From Chitinophagales bacterium (GTDB lineage Bacteria > Bacteroidota > Bacteroidia > Chitinophagales > Chitinophagaceae), in the NCBI GenBank assembly GCA_015654695.1, contig JAATGJ010000119.1, positions 1 to 50,389 on the forward strand: DNA of 50,389 bases, given 5' to 3'. Below, one piece after another: positions 1 through 8,377 of the stretch (positions are counted from its first letter, which is position 1; the number at the start of each line of letters is the position of its first letter). The notes below the pieces were generated by a model that was given only the letters and a program-made list of their open reading frames with translations, was not told the DNA's origin and did no database searches. The translations under genes and the position numbers were made by a program.

Positions 1-2
1 AA

Positions 3-173
3 ACAGGAAATGTATGGACCAATCCTGAGCGGAGTTGTCAGCACGCCGACCCTTCCCTTACCTTAAAACCGGGAGAATCAAAAAGCCTGCAATTAAAAAC
101 ATTCCTGGTCAAAGGCACACTCAACGAACTGCTGTCACTTACCGATAACCAGCCATCAAAAAATAAGAATTGA
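3..173 (+). CDS. 3' end of an unidentified CDS (partial)
   Basis: An open frame enters from the left edge and ends at TGA 171-173, giving about 56 C-terminal residues. The visible part contains the runs NVWTNPERSCQHADPSL and LKPGESKSLQLKTFLVKG, which read like a beta-rich C-terminal domain of a secreted or sugar-related protein. I cannot name the family from this fragment. The next gene starts about 225 bp downstream, so this is probably a separate transcription unit. Confidence is moderate because the codons read like coding sequence, but the body of the gene is outside the window. Confidence 0.55.
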   Translation, partial: TGNVWTNPERSCQHADPSLTLKPGESKSLQLKTFLVKGTLNELLSLTDNQPSKNKN

Positions 174-265
174 AAAAGGTTATCGAAAAAGTATATTACG
201 AATTCTGATCACCTTGACCCTTCTCTGGTAACAGTCTTGCAAATTCACCGCTGTTTTTGTTTTCG

Positions 266-297
266 TCACATTTTTCCAGGGTTTTATCACATTTTTC
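266..297 (+). promoter_or_regulatory. Direct repeat, 21-bp period: candidate LytTR operator
   Basis: The 11-mer TCACATTTTTC occurs at 266-276 and again at 287-297, both perfect, with starts 21 bp apart (two helical turns). LytTR-domain regulators of the YpdB/BtsR type bind two direct repeats of about this period, and a LytS/LytTR pair lies just downstream (1804-4071). The site is about 100 bp upstream of the serine hydrolase start at 399. The repeat is seen directly; its use by this regulator is inference. Confidence 0.5.
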
Positions 298-318
298 AAA
301 AGAGCTTTATTAAAGATT

Positions 319-345
319 GCACTTTACGTCAGGTTAACAAAGTGC
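319..345 (+). other. Hairpin in the hydrolase leader
   Basis: GCACTTT (319-325) and AAAGTGC (339-345) form a perfect 7-bp stem around a 13-nt loop. It lies between the direct repeat and the start codon at 399. No T-run follows, so it does not look like a terminator. It may shape the 5' leader or be chance. Confidence 0.3.
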
Positions 346-398
346 ATACTAGTTTACAGTCTGTCATCCTGGTTATAAAACATTTAAAAATAAAATTT

Positions 399-1661
399 AT
401 GAAACGTAAAATATTAGCGGGTTTACTCTGTGTTAGGCGATGTGCCCCCGCTAAAGTTAAACAGATACAAATTATAAAAATTAAAGTGCTGGCGGCCTTA
501 CTGATTATATGCAGTTCCACATTCGGACAGGATAAGCTGGTTACAAGGCTGGATGGCAGCAAAATTTCCTCTGCTGAAATTGATACAACAGTTAAGCGTT
601 TAATGAACGCGGCGAATGTGCAGGGACTGAACCTGGCAATATTAAATAATAAAAAAACGGTATTCATTAAATCTTATGGTTTCCGGAACAAACCTATGAA
701 CACATTGTTAGACACATCTACGATTGTTTATGGCGCTTCGTTCAGCAAGGCTGTTTTCGGGTACCTGGTAATGAAACTGGTGGAGGAGAAAATCCTTGAT
801 TTAGACAAACCCTTATATCAATACCTGGAAAAACCTGTTCCCGAATACGAATATTTTTCGGATCTGAAGAATGATGACCGTTGGAAAATAATTACCGCAC
901 GAATGTGCTTAAGCCATACAACAGGGCTGCCCAATGTGAGATGGTTTAATCCAATAACATCGGAACAAGATACGCTTGGCGTTATCAAAATATACTTCAC
1001 ACCCGGAACAAAATATGCTTATTCGGGCGAAGGGTTTAAATTCCTGCAACTGGCGATTGAAGAAATTACTCAAAAAAATATTGATGAACTGGCGCAGGAA
1101 AAAATATTCAGACCCCTGGGAATGACCAGAACCGGCTTCATCTGGCATGATTCGTTTGGCGATGATAACGTGGCTGTAGGACACATGAATGATGGAAGTA
1201 CCGACCAAAAAAGAAAACGCACCGAAACCGTTGCAGGCGGCTCTTTGGTGACCACCATTGCTGACTATACAAAGTTTATAGAACAGGTGATGCAACAGAA
1301 AGGATTAAGCAAAAACATATACAGGGAAATGATTTCGCCGCAAATTACCATACATTCAATAACGCAGTTTCCTCCCATAACGTACGAAACAACAACCGAA
1401 AATAACGCCATTCACTTAGCCTACGGATTGGGATGGGGTCTGCTGGAATGCCAATATGGGAAAGCATTTTTTAAAGAAGGGAATGGAGGTTCCTGGAGAA
1501 ATTATAATATCAATTTTATTGATAAGGGCATTTCCATCATTATTATGGCCAACAGTGAAAATGGAGAAAAAATATTTAAAGAACTTTTAGAAACATTGAT
1601 TGCAGATTCTTGTATTCCCTGGAAATGGCAAGGATATTATCCGTATGATTACAAAAAATAA
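399..1661 (+). CDS. Secreted serine hydrolase, beta-lactamase (class C / AmpC-like) family
   Basis: About 420 residues of the serine beta-lactamase / penicillin-binding fold. From ATG 399 the nucleophile motif SxxK is S114-F-S-K117 (in YGASFSK). A YSG motif follows (KYAYSGEG), and GNGGSW near the C-terminus sits where the family's third active-site element is expected. A hydrophobic stretch ending in CSSTFGQ around residues 29-44 looks like a signal peptide, so the protein is probably periplasmic. Such proteins are often esterases or D-amino-peptidases rather than antibiotic-degrading enzymes; the substrate is unknown. I chose ATG 399 over the upstream frame opening at 237, because 237-398 holds repeats and a hairpin and does not read as coding. 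The segment between KRKILAGLL and KVLAALL is odd: it contains two Cys and an Arg pair, flanked by the inverted repeat TTAGCGGG/CCCGCTAA, so a start further in is possible. Confidence 0.85.
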   Translation: MKRKILAGLLCVRRCAPAKVKQIQIIKIKVLAALLIICSSTFGQDKLVTRLDGSKISSAEIDTTVKRLMNAANVQGLNLAILNNKKTVFIKSYGFRNKPMNTLLDTSTIVYGASFSKAVFGYLVMKLVEEKILDLDKPLYQYLEKPVPEYEYFSDLKNDDRWKIITARMCLSHTTGLPNVRWFNPITSEQDTLGVIKIYFTPGTKYAYSGEGFKFLQLAIEEITQKNIDELAQEKIFRPLGMTRTGFIWHDSFGDDNVAVGHMNDGSTDQKRKRTETVAGGSLVTTIADYTKFIEQVMQQKGLSKNIYREMISPQITIHSITQFPPITYETTTENNAIHLAYGLGWGLLECQYGKAFFKEGNGGSWRNYNINFIDKGISIIIMANSENGEKIFKELLETLIADSCIPWKWQGYYPYDYKK

Positions 1662-1760
1662 TTTTCGCAATCGCCTGACAAAAGTATTGCTGCAACCGGC
1701 GATACATTTACACCATGGCAATGGGAGCGGTACTGGCCCTATGCGTCTAAAGTAAATTAG
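1662..1760 (+). pseudogene. In-frame remnant of a second serine-hydrolase C-terminus
   Basis: Directly after the stop of the serine hydrolase, the same reading frame stays open to TAG 1758-1760. Its end reads TFTPWQWERYWPY, which mirrors the hydrolase's own end, SCIPWKWQGYYPY. The simplest reading is a leftover of a tandem duplicate whose body was deleted, or a C-terminal duplication cut off by the stop. It has no start of its own and is probably not translated. Confidence 0.5.
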
Positions 1761-1778
1761 AATAACTCTTTTATAGCA

Positions 1779-1786
1779 TAGTTTTG
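1779..1786 (+). promoter_or_regulatory. Possible Bacteroidota -7 element (TAGTTTTG)
   Basis: TAGTTTTG matches the TAnnTTTG consensus of the Bacteroidota primary sigma factor and lies 18 bp upstream of the kinase start at 1804. No convincing -33 TTTG was seen at the expected distance, so this is only a candidate. It would give the LytS/LytTR pair its own promoter with a very short leader. Confidence 0.3.
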
Positions 1787-1803
1787 AAAAAAAATCACGT
1801 CTC

Positions 1804-3360
1804 ATGAAGGTAAGATGGAGAGAGCATGAAATGATATGCGTTGCTGTTTTGGTGGCAGCGCAGATTATTATTACTTTATTAAAGATATACGGACCATCTT
1901 ACCGGGAAGCGATAACTGATATCGCCAACGAATTTAAAAATAATGGCTATCCTTTTATTTCCTGGAAAAATTTAGTACTGCCTCAAATATGTTCACTGGT
2001 GCTGATATATCTAGGGTACCTGTCGGTTAACCTGGTCATTATACCGTCTATAAAAAAAGTTCCGGTTACAGGTTTTACAGGATGGTTTACCATCAACTTA
2101 ATAAAGCCGCTGGCAGCGATTGCTGTAACCAGTTTTCTGCTGGCGGCCGGCGTAAATCTAATTTCATGGTTTGCCCTGCCGCATTTATACAATTACTGGG
2201 ATTACCCCTTCCTTTCGATCTTTGGGTTTAATGAAAGGCCGTTAACTAATTTATTCTTTGGCCTTGACATGGCAGCAGGCATTATCGGTTTTACCGTTGC
2301 AGCAGCAAGCTTACGGGAATTCATCATCTGGCTGATTGAAAGGCCCGGCCCCGGGAAGGAGTACCGGGTGCTGGTCACTAATACCGCTACATCGCTGTTG
2401 TTTATATGCCTGCTGGCTGTGTTTTTGATTCATCCCATCCGGGAAAATTCCAGGTTATTTGTTGCTTATGTTATACCCGTACTTTTTTTATACGTTTATT
2501 TGACGTACTGGCTTTTCCCGGTGAAAATAAAAATAGCTGCCGGGAAAAAGTTACCGGCAGCGCTTACCCCTTCTGTTATTGCGCAGCTTTTTTTTTCAAC
2601 ACTTGCCGGGTCACTTCCGCCGGTTTTTATTTTAGGCAAAGATGCCAGCCCGTTTCCATTTTACGTTTTCTGGCTCTTCCTGCTGCTGGTCATTACACCT
2701 GTTTGCTGGCTGTTTTATTTGCTGGGAAAAGACAAAATTGCACGATGCCGCAACATGGAGGCAGCGCTGGCAAGGTCAACGGCTGACCTGCAGTTCCTGC
2801 GTTCTCAGATTAACCCGCACTTTTTGTTCAATGCCCTTAACACACTTTATGGCACTGCCTTAAAAGAAAGCGCTGAGCATACAGCAGAAGGAGTTCAAAG
2901 GCTTGGTGACATGATGCGGTTCATGCTGCATGAAAACAATCTCGACTTCATCTCTATGGAAAAGGAAATGGAGTACCTGAAAAATTATATCGCTTTACAA
3001 AAACTCCGTACGCAATCTTTACCGCATATTCATATAGAGGATAATATTGACGAGGTAAAATGTAACGGCAACATTGCCCCGATGCTTTTAATTCCTTTTG
3101 CAGAAAATGCGTTTAAACACGGCATCAGCCTGAAAGATAAATCATGGATCACTATCAGGCTCACCTGTACCGGTACTACTACCAGCTTCGAGGTAAAGAA
3201 CAGCATACATACCCGTTCGGATGAGGATACGGAAAAAGATAAATCCGGTATCGGGTTAAAAAATGTGGCGGAACGTTTAAAGCTTTTATACCCCGGCAGG
3301 CATGAACTGCATGTGAGTGAAAATGAAAATGAATTTACAGCCAGGCTGGTTATTTATTAA
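1804..3360 (+). CDS. LytS/YehU-type membrane sensor histidine kinase
   Basis: 518 residues. The N-terminal half (about 1-320) is strongly hydrophobic with multiple membrane segments and no recognisable extracellular ligand domain. The His_kinase domain (PF06580 type) follows: the phosphoacceptor motif is QINPHFLFNALN with the histidine near residue 338. The ATP-binding part has an N-box (PFAENAFKHG) and a glycine box (SGIGLKNVAERL). It sits 18 bp upstream of a LytTR regulator in the same orientation, so the two form a cognate pair. The signal sensed cannot be read from sequence. The nearby serine hydrolase with a LytTR-like direct repeat upstream is the obvious candidate target. Confidence 0.92.
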   Translation: MKVRWREHEMICVAVLVAAQIIITLLKIYGPSYREAITDIANEFKNNGYPFISWKNLVLPQICSLVLIYLGYLSVNLVIIPSIKKVPVTGFTGWFTINLIKPLAAIAVTSFLLAAGVNLISWFALPHLYNYWDYPFLSIFGFNERPLTNLFFGLDMAAGIIGFTVAAASLREFIIWLIERPGPGKEYRVLVTNTATSLLFICLLAVFLIHPIRENSRLFVAYVIPVLFLYVYLTYWLFPVKIKIAAGKKLPAALTPSVIAQLFFSTLAGSLPPVFILGKDASPFPFYVFWLFLLLVITPVCWLFYLLGKDKIARCRNMEAALARSTADLQFLRSQINPHFLFNALNTLYGTALKESAEHTAEGVQRLGDMMRFMLHENNLDFISMEKEMEYLKNYIALQKLRTQSLPHIHIEDNIDEVKCNGNIAPMLLIPFAENAFKHGISLKDKSWITIRLTCTGTTTSFEVKNSIHTRSDEDTEKDKSGIGLKNVAERLKLLYPGRHELHVSENENEFTARLVIY

Positions 3361-3378
3361 AGTTAAAAACCGTAAGCG

Positions 3379-4071
3379 ATGTTAAAAGCAATCGTGATAG
3401 ATGATGAACCCATGGCGCTGGAAGTTATCAAAGGTTTAACCGAAAAGGTAACCTTCGTGGAGCTGACTGGTTATTTTACCAATCCTTTTGAAGCCGCTGT
3501 GTTTCTGCAGGCAAATAAAGTTGATTTACTTTTTTTAGATATTAAAATGCCGGATATACAGGGCACCGAGTTCCTGAGATCCATTCCTGATCCGCCCATG
3601 GTAATATTTACTACTGCTTACAGTGAACACGCCGTTGAAAGTTTTGAACTTGATGCCATTGATTATTTACTGAAGCCATTTTCGTTAACCCGTTTTTTAA
3701 AAGCCTGTAATAAGGCTTATGAACACTATGCATTGAAAAAAACTAAAAATGATTCTCCCGGGGGTCTTTCGCATGTATTTGTCAAGAGCGGTTATGAACA
3801 GGTACGGGTGGAGCTCAGCGACATCCATTATGCAGAAGGCAATGGTAACTATGTGGTGTTTGTGGCTGGTAATAAAAAAATAGTTTCGCGTCTTACCATG
3901 AGTGAAGCCGAGGCGTTATTACCTGCAACCGATTTTATACGCGTTCACCGTTCGTACATCGTCTCAAAAAGGCATGTTCAGAAAATGGATAAAAGATCCA
4001 TTTGGATTCAGCAAACAGAAATTCCTATTGGCTCTGCGTATGCAGTTGAAATTGAAAAGCTAATCAAATAA
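3379..4071 (+). CDS. LytTR-family DNA-binding response regulator
   Basis: 230 residues. The receiver domain (about 1-120) has the acidic pair DD at 8-9, the phosphoacceptor D54 in LFLDIKMPD, and the conserved Lys in YLLKPF. A LytTR DNA-binding domain follows (about 130-230), recognisable by VKSGYEQVRVELSDIHYAEGN and FIRVHRSYIV. LytTR proteins bind direct repeats rather than palindromes, which fits the 21-bp-period repeat at 266-297. It is co-transcribed with the kinase. The next gene is convergent, 80 bp downstream, with no clear terminator between them. Confidence 0.93.
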   Translation: MLKAIVIDDEPMALEVIKGLTEKVTFVELTGYFTNPFEAAVFLQANKVDLLFLDIKMPDIQGTEFLRSIPDPPMVIFTTAYSEHAVESFELDAIDYLLKPFSLTRFLKACNKAYEHYALKKTKNDSPGGLSHVFVKSGYEQVRVELSDIHYAEGNGNYVVFVAGNKKIVSRLTMSEAEALLPATDFIRVHRSYIVSKRHVQKMDKRSIWIQQTEIPIGSAYAVEIEKLIK

Positions 4072-4151
4072 CCTTTGAAGGCGTAATGAATCCAACGATT
4101 TTCATGGGGACAGGCAAGTCGGGTATAAACCTGCAAGCAACTCCGCTGTAC

Positions 4152-6095
4152 TTACTTTATATACTCTTTCTTAATACCCAGTTTTTGCATTCTTGATTTT
4201 AATGTTGAAGGCGGAATATTCAACACCTCCGCCGCACCCCCGGCGCCCCATATACGGCCATTGCATTTTTTCAGAACAGTGATTATATAGTCCCGCTCAT
4301 TTTCATGAATGGTTTTCATACGTGTATCTTCATCCACTGAAGCCAGGTCCTTTTTTTGAATGGGGGGCAATAAAATATCTTCAATCGTTGTTCCTTTTGT
4401 AAGGAGCACACTTCTTTCTACCAGGTGCTCCAATTCACGGATATTGCCGGGCCAGCTATAGGCCATCATATTCTTTAACACCTTATCCGATATCCCGGTA
4501 ATCTTTTTTCCTGCTTTGCGGCTATAATAATTCATGAAATGATAAGCTAATGCAGGAATATCTTCTTTGCGTTCACGCAATGAAGGCAGTGTAACAGGAA
4601 AAACATTCAGGCGATAGTATAAGTCAAGACGAAAACGGCCTTCCGCCACCTCTTTTTCCAGGTTACGATTGGTAGCGGTAATAACACGTACATTGACTTT
4701 GACAGGGGCTTTCGCTCCTATACGTTCTATTTCTTTTTCCTGTAATACCCGCAATAATTTTGCCTGCAATTCAACCGGCATTTCACCGATCTCATCCAGG
4801 AAGATGGTTCCTTTATCAGCCAGTTCAAACCTGCCAATTCTTTTTTCTATAGCGCCGGTAAAAGAACCTTTCTCATGACCAAATAATTCAGATTCGATCA
4901 ATGTCAAAGGAAGCGCAGCGCAATTTACTTTCACGAATGGTTTTCCATTTCTCGGCGAAAGGTTATGAATACAATCGGCGATCCTTTCTTTACCCGTACC
5001 GCTTTCTCCCATGATCAGTACAGATGTGTCAGAAGGAGCTACCTGTGTGATGTGGTCAAATACATTTAATAATAAGTGGCTTTTGCCGATAATACCTTCA
5101 AACCCTTCCATTCCCGTAGCCAATTCAGTAGTGCTACGAACATTTAATTCCGCTATAGCAGTCGCATCCGTTTTTCCACTACCCAGCATATCTTCTGTGC
5201 TGTTGCTTAATACCTGATGCAGCCGGCTGAATAATTCGATATGATCTTCATTATATGCATCCGGCCTGCGGCTGTAAAAACAAAAACTGAAAAGCTGACC
5301 GTTTGAAAGGTGTAAGGGCAAAGACAGGTGTGACTTCATTCCGAAAGTACCCGCGAATAATTTTTTTAAGGAAGGTTGCCGGCAAATTTGTTCAAATGCT
5401 TTTTCGTTGTACCATACCGGGATTGTATCAGGCGTTGTGTTTTTTACTAACGCTTCAACTTCCTTCATAGTTTGTCCTGTAATGTTTAATAATTCACGAA
5501 TACCTATTGTTTGGTATTCATCATATCCAATTCTCAAAAAACTCAATGCCTGGCAGGACATATCGCCGATCGTATTAAAGCCTGCTGCTAAAAAGTCAAA
5601 AGGAATATACGGTTGAAGAGCCTGTCCTGTTGTAAGCAATTTTTTTTCCCAGTTGTCCGGACCAGTAATAATAGCGGATAACTGGTCTTTTAAAACAGCT
5701 TCTCTTTTGAAAGAGGCTTCCATGCTATGTTCATGACGGTATTGCGCAATTTCAAGTGCTATCAGCAAGTCTTTTTCCCGGAATGGTTTTACCAAAAAAC
5801 CATAAGGCTGCGTGGCCTTGGCGGCATTCAATACATCTTCGTTGGAATTAGCCGACAAGTACACGAAGGCAATATTATCTTCTCTTAATTGTTTGGCGAG
5901 ATCAATACCTGTTTGTTTTCCTGAAAGGAAAATATCCAATAATACAAGATCAGGCTTTTCCTGTGCAATCAGCTCTTTTGCTTTTGCTACGGTACGGGCA
6001 ATGCCGCAAACGGTATAGCCGGACCGTTCCAGCATTGACTGGAGATAATTAGCTTCTACAAACTGATCTTCTACGATCAGGACATTTTTTTTCAT
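4152..6095 (-). CDS. Sigma-54-activator-type response regulator (REC-GAF-AAA+-HTH)
   Basis: 647 residues from ATG 6095 (an in-frame TTG at 6101 is less likely). Domains in order: receiver (1-120; D54 in VLLDIF, and K in FLVKPF), a GAF-like sensory domain (about 140-300), an AAA+ ATPase with Walker A GESGTGKE near residue 363, Walker B-type TIFLDEIGEMP, and a Fis-type helix-turn-helix at the C-terminus (GAAEVLNIPPSTLKSRMQKL). The sigma-54 contact loop reads GSFTGA instead of the usual GAFTGA; the Thr and Gly that matter most are kept. It follows the sensor kinase after two bases and must be its partner. The target promoters are unknown; the divergent hydrolase cluster is the first candidate. 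I found no -24/-12 promoter with correct GG-N10-GC spacing in the 8378-8686 spacer. Confidence 0.92.
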   Translation of the reverse strand: MKKNVLIVEDQFVEANYLQSMLERSGYTVCGIARTVAKAKELIAQEKPDLVLLDIFLSGKQTGIDLAKQLREDNIAFVYLSANSNEDVLNAAKATQPYGFLVKPFREKDLLIALEIAQYRHEHSMEASFKREAVLKDQLSAIITGPDNWEKKLLTTGQALQPYIPFDFLAAGFNTIGDMSCQALSFLRIGYDEYQTIGIRELLNITGQTMKEVEALVKNTTPDTIPVWYNEKAFEQICRQPSLKKLFAGTFGMKSHLSLPLHLSNGQLFSFCFYSRRPDAYNEDHIELFSRLHQVLSNSTEDMLGSGKTDATAIAELNVRSTTELATGMEGFEGIIGKSHLLLNVFDHITQVAPSDTSVLIMGESGTGKERIADCIHNLSPRNGKPFVKVNCAALPLTLIESELFGHEKGSFTGAIEKRIGRFELADKGTIFLDEIGEMPVELQAKLLRVLQEKEIERIGAKAPVKVNVRVITATNRNLEKEVAEGRFRLDLYYRLNVFPVTLPSLRERKEDIPALAYHFMNYYSRKAGKKITGISDKVLKNMMAYSWPGNIRELEHLVERSVLLTKGTTIEDILLPPIQKKDLASVDEDTRMKTIHENERDYIITVLKKCNGRIWGAGGAAEVLNIPPSTLKSRMQKLGIKKEYIK

Positions 6096-6097
6096 AA

Positions 6098-8377
6098 TCA
6101 ATTAATTTCAATTGAATGACCAGGCGCAGTAAGGGTTAAATCATTACCGGTAGATGGATCATATTTAAATGAAATATTTATTTCAGTACCCTTATTATTT
6201 CTTATTGAAAAAACACCGTTCATGTCTTCACTTAATCCCTGCATCAGGCTCATTCCCATTGAACGGGATTTTGTATAATCAAGATCACCCGGCAATCCTT
6301 TGCCATTATCAGCGATGGTAAGGGAATAATTTTTTCCTGCTGAATGTTCCAGGGAAATGGTGATGACACCATCCTTATTTCCGGGAAAGGCATACTTAAT
6401 TGAATTAGTAATAGCTTCATTAAGAATTAATCCTATTGGCAATGCATGAGAAAGATTCAGTTGCAGGTTCTCTATTTCCAACTTGAATAAAATGCGCTGC
6501 CTGGTATCAAAAGAATGTTTGAGGTAGTCCACTAACTCATGAATATACCCTGACATTTCAATGGCGGAAAGATTTTCTGACTGGTATAATTTTTGGTGAA
6601 TAAGCGACATGGCCTGTACCCGGTGCTGGCTGTCACTAAGAGCAAGCAATGCTTCTTCTGTTTTCAGGAAACCGGATTGTGTATCCAATAAGCCTACAAT
6701 CGTGTGAAGATTATTTTTTACCCGGTGATGGATCTCTTTCAGCAACCATTCTTTTTCATTGACCAGCTTTTGTAAAGAATTATTTTTTTGATTTATTTCT
6801 TTTTGCTGTATTTCAAGTTTTTCATTGGTCTTTTGCTTTAGCCGTAAATAGTTTACCAGCAATCCCATAAGGATCACCAGCAAAACAACCGCTCCCAATA
6901 TCCAGTTACGTGTCGTTTTGGCCTGCGTCAGTTTGCCCTGCTGAAGCGTACTTTCTTTTTCAAGCAGTTTAATATTCTGTTCTTTTTTTTCCGTCTCATA
7001 TTGAATCTGCAATTCTTCTATCTGTTTACTTTTATCCTCGTTGAATATAGAATCTTTAATTTGCTGCAGCAGGCTGAGATGGCTGATGGCGGAAAGGTAG
7101 TTGCCCATAGAAGAATCAACTTTAAAAAGCATCCCGTGAATGTCTTTCATCCGGGAAAGGGTAGCATCTCCTTTATCCATTTCCAATGACCTGCTGAGAT
7201 ATTCGCCTGCTTTGGCATATTCTTTTTGTTCAAGATAAAACTTCGCGATATCCTGGTAGGCAATAGAAACTATTTCCTTGTTCTCATCTTTAAACCCATT
7301 CGCCCCAATCATTTCCAGGTAATATTTTTCTGCCAGGTTGTATTGTTGCACTCCGTTATAATAGTTCGCTTTTACCTGCGCTAAAATTGATTTTTGGTAA
7401 GGAGTTGAAGGCGGATTTTCCTTTTCGATGGCGGTGATTATCTCAATAGCCTCGTTCTTTCTTTTTTGCTTAATCAATTGCTGGACCAGGAACCCCGTCG
7501 TTCTGTAAATAACAGATGCTTCCGAATGTATTTTTTTTCGGGTATCAAGGGCCTTCCGGTACCATTCAATACTTTTCTCTGTCTGTCCAAGTTCTTCATA
7601 TACCAATGCCAGCTCACCATAGAAATAATCTACAATAACTGTATCGCCTGTTTTTTCCGCATCTTTTACACATTCCATGGCATACCATAACGATTTATTA
7701 AAATTTCCTTTATAACGGTTTATAGCAGACAGCGCATAGTAGGCATAATGAAAAGAATGTGTTCCTGCGGGTTTATATGTTTCAAGGACTTTTTCTATTT
7801 CATTTTCAGCGGTGTTCAATTTTCCCAGGTATATATATACTTTCGCGATTTGAAGCCTGGCGATTATTACATCTTCCCTTTTTTTTAACTGCTCATATAA
7901 CAACGCTATTCGTTTAAAGCAATCTATTTTTGTTATTCCCGTGCTATCGCTATAGGTTATATACTTTTCCAGTTCCACCCACCACTTTATTTCTTCTTCT
8001 TTGTTTTCTGCTTTACTTACGTCATTTATTATTTTAATAAAATAAGCCTTTCCCTGTTTGTAATCTCCTTTGGCAAAATAATAATCCCCTGTGTAACGCC
8101 ACGTTTCATGCCGCCACTTTTCACTATGAATGGAATCCGCCAGCTTTATGGCTTGTTGCAGGTAAAGAAATGCGCTATCAATGCCGGATTTATTTTGAGC
8201 GGGATTTTTTTGATAAAACGCTGACAGTTGAAACAACAGTTGCAGCCGGTTAGTATCCGGGTTGCTTTTTTGTAAAAGCAGGATAAGATCATTCACCGGT
8301 TGATGCGCTTTTGATTGCGCAGGAACCCGTACTGTAACAATCAGTAAAAAACAAATAATGGGAAAGAATCTAAACAT
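6098..8377 (-). CDS. TPR-containing sensor histidine kinase (HisKA_2/HWE-like)
   Basis: About 759 residues from ATG 8377, chosen because it gives a clean signal peptide (MFRFFPIICFLL...VPAQ); the longer frame begins with GTG at 8431. A run of tetratricopeptide-like helices spans about residues 30-450, followed by a coiled segment, one membrane helix (WILGAVVLLVILMGLLV), a second coiled coil, and a kinase core. The phosphoacceptor box is EIHHRVKNNLHTIVGLL near residue 550, typical of HisKA_2 kinases, with an ATPase N-box NEAITNSIKYAFPG and DNGKGLPGD. The periplasmic TPR region suggests sensing through a protein partner. It is the first gene of a two-gene operon with the sigma-54-type regulator. 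Confidence 0.9.
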   Translation of the reverse strand: MFRFFPIICFLLIVTVRVPAQSKAHQPVNDLILLLQKSNPDTNRLQLLFQLSAFYQKNPAQNKSGIDSAFLYLQQAIKLADSIHSEKWRHETWRYTGDYYFAKGDYKQGKAYFIKIINDVSKAENKEEEIKWWVELEKYITYSDSTGITKIDCFKRIALLYEQLKKREDVIIARLQIAKVYIYLGKLNTAENEIEKVLETYKPAGTHSFHYAYYALSAINRYKGNFNKSLWYAMECVKDAEKTGDTVIVDYFYGELALVYEELGQTEKSIEWYRKALDTRKKIHSEASVIYRTTGFLVQQLIKQKRKNEAIEIITAIEKENPPSTPYQKSILAQVKANYYNGVQQYNLAEKYYLEMIGANGFKDENKEIVSIAYQDIAKFYLEQKEYAKAGEYLSRSLEMDKGDATLSRMKDIHGMLFKVDSSMGNYLSAISHLSLLQQIKDSIFNEDKSKQIEELQIQYETEKKEQNIKLLEKESTLQQGKLTQAKTTRNWILGAVVLLVILMGLLVNYLRLKQKTNEKLEIQQKEINQKNNSLQKLVNEKEWLLKEIHHRVKNNLHTIVGLLDTQSGFLKTEEALLALSDSQHRVQAMSLIHQKLYQSENLSAIEMSGYIHELVDYLKHSFDTRQRILFKLEIENLQLNLSHALPIGLILNEAITNSIKYAFPGNKDGVITISLEHSAGKNYSLTIADNGKGLPGDLDYTKSRSMGMSLMQGLSEDMNGVFSIRNNKGTEINISFKYDPSTGNDLTLTAPGHSIEIN

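Noticed and set aside
237-398. Upstream extension of the serine hydrolase reading frame
   Set aside because: The stretch contains a 21-bp-period direct repeat and a hairpin, encodes no family sequence, and ATG 399 gives a plausible exported protein.
425-460. GTTAGGC next to an inverted repeat, suggesting an integron attC site
   Set aside because: No matching RYYYAAC partner at the right distance and no integrase or cassette array in the window.
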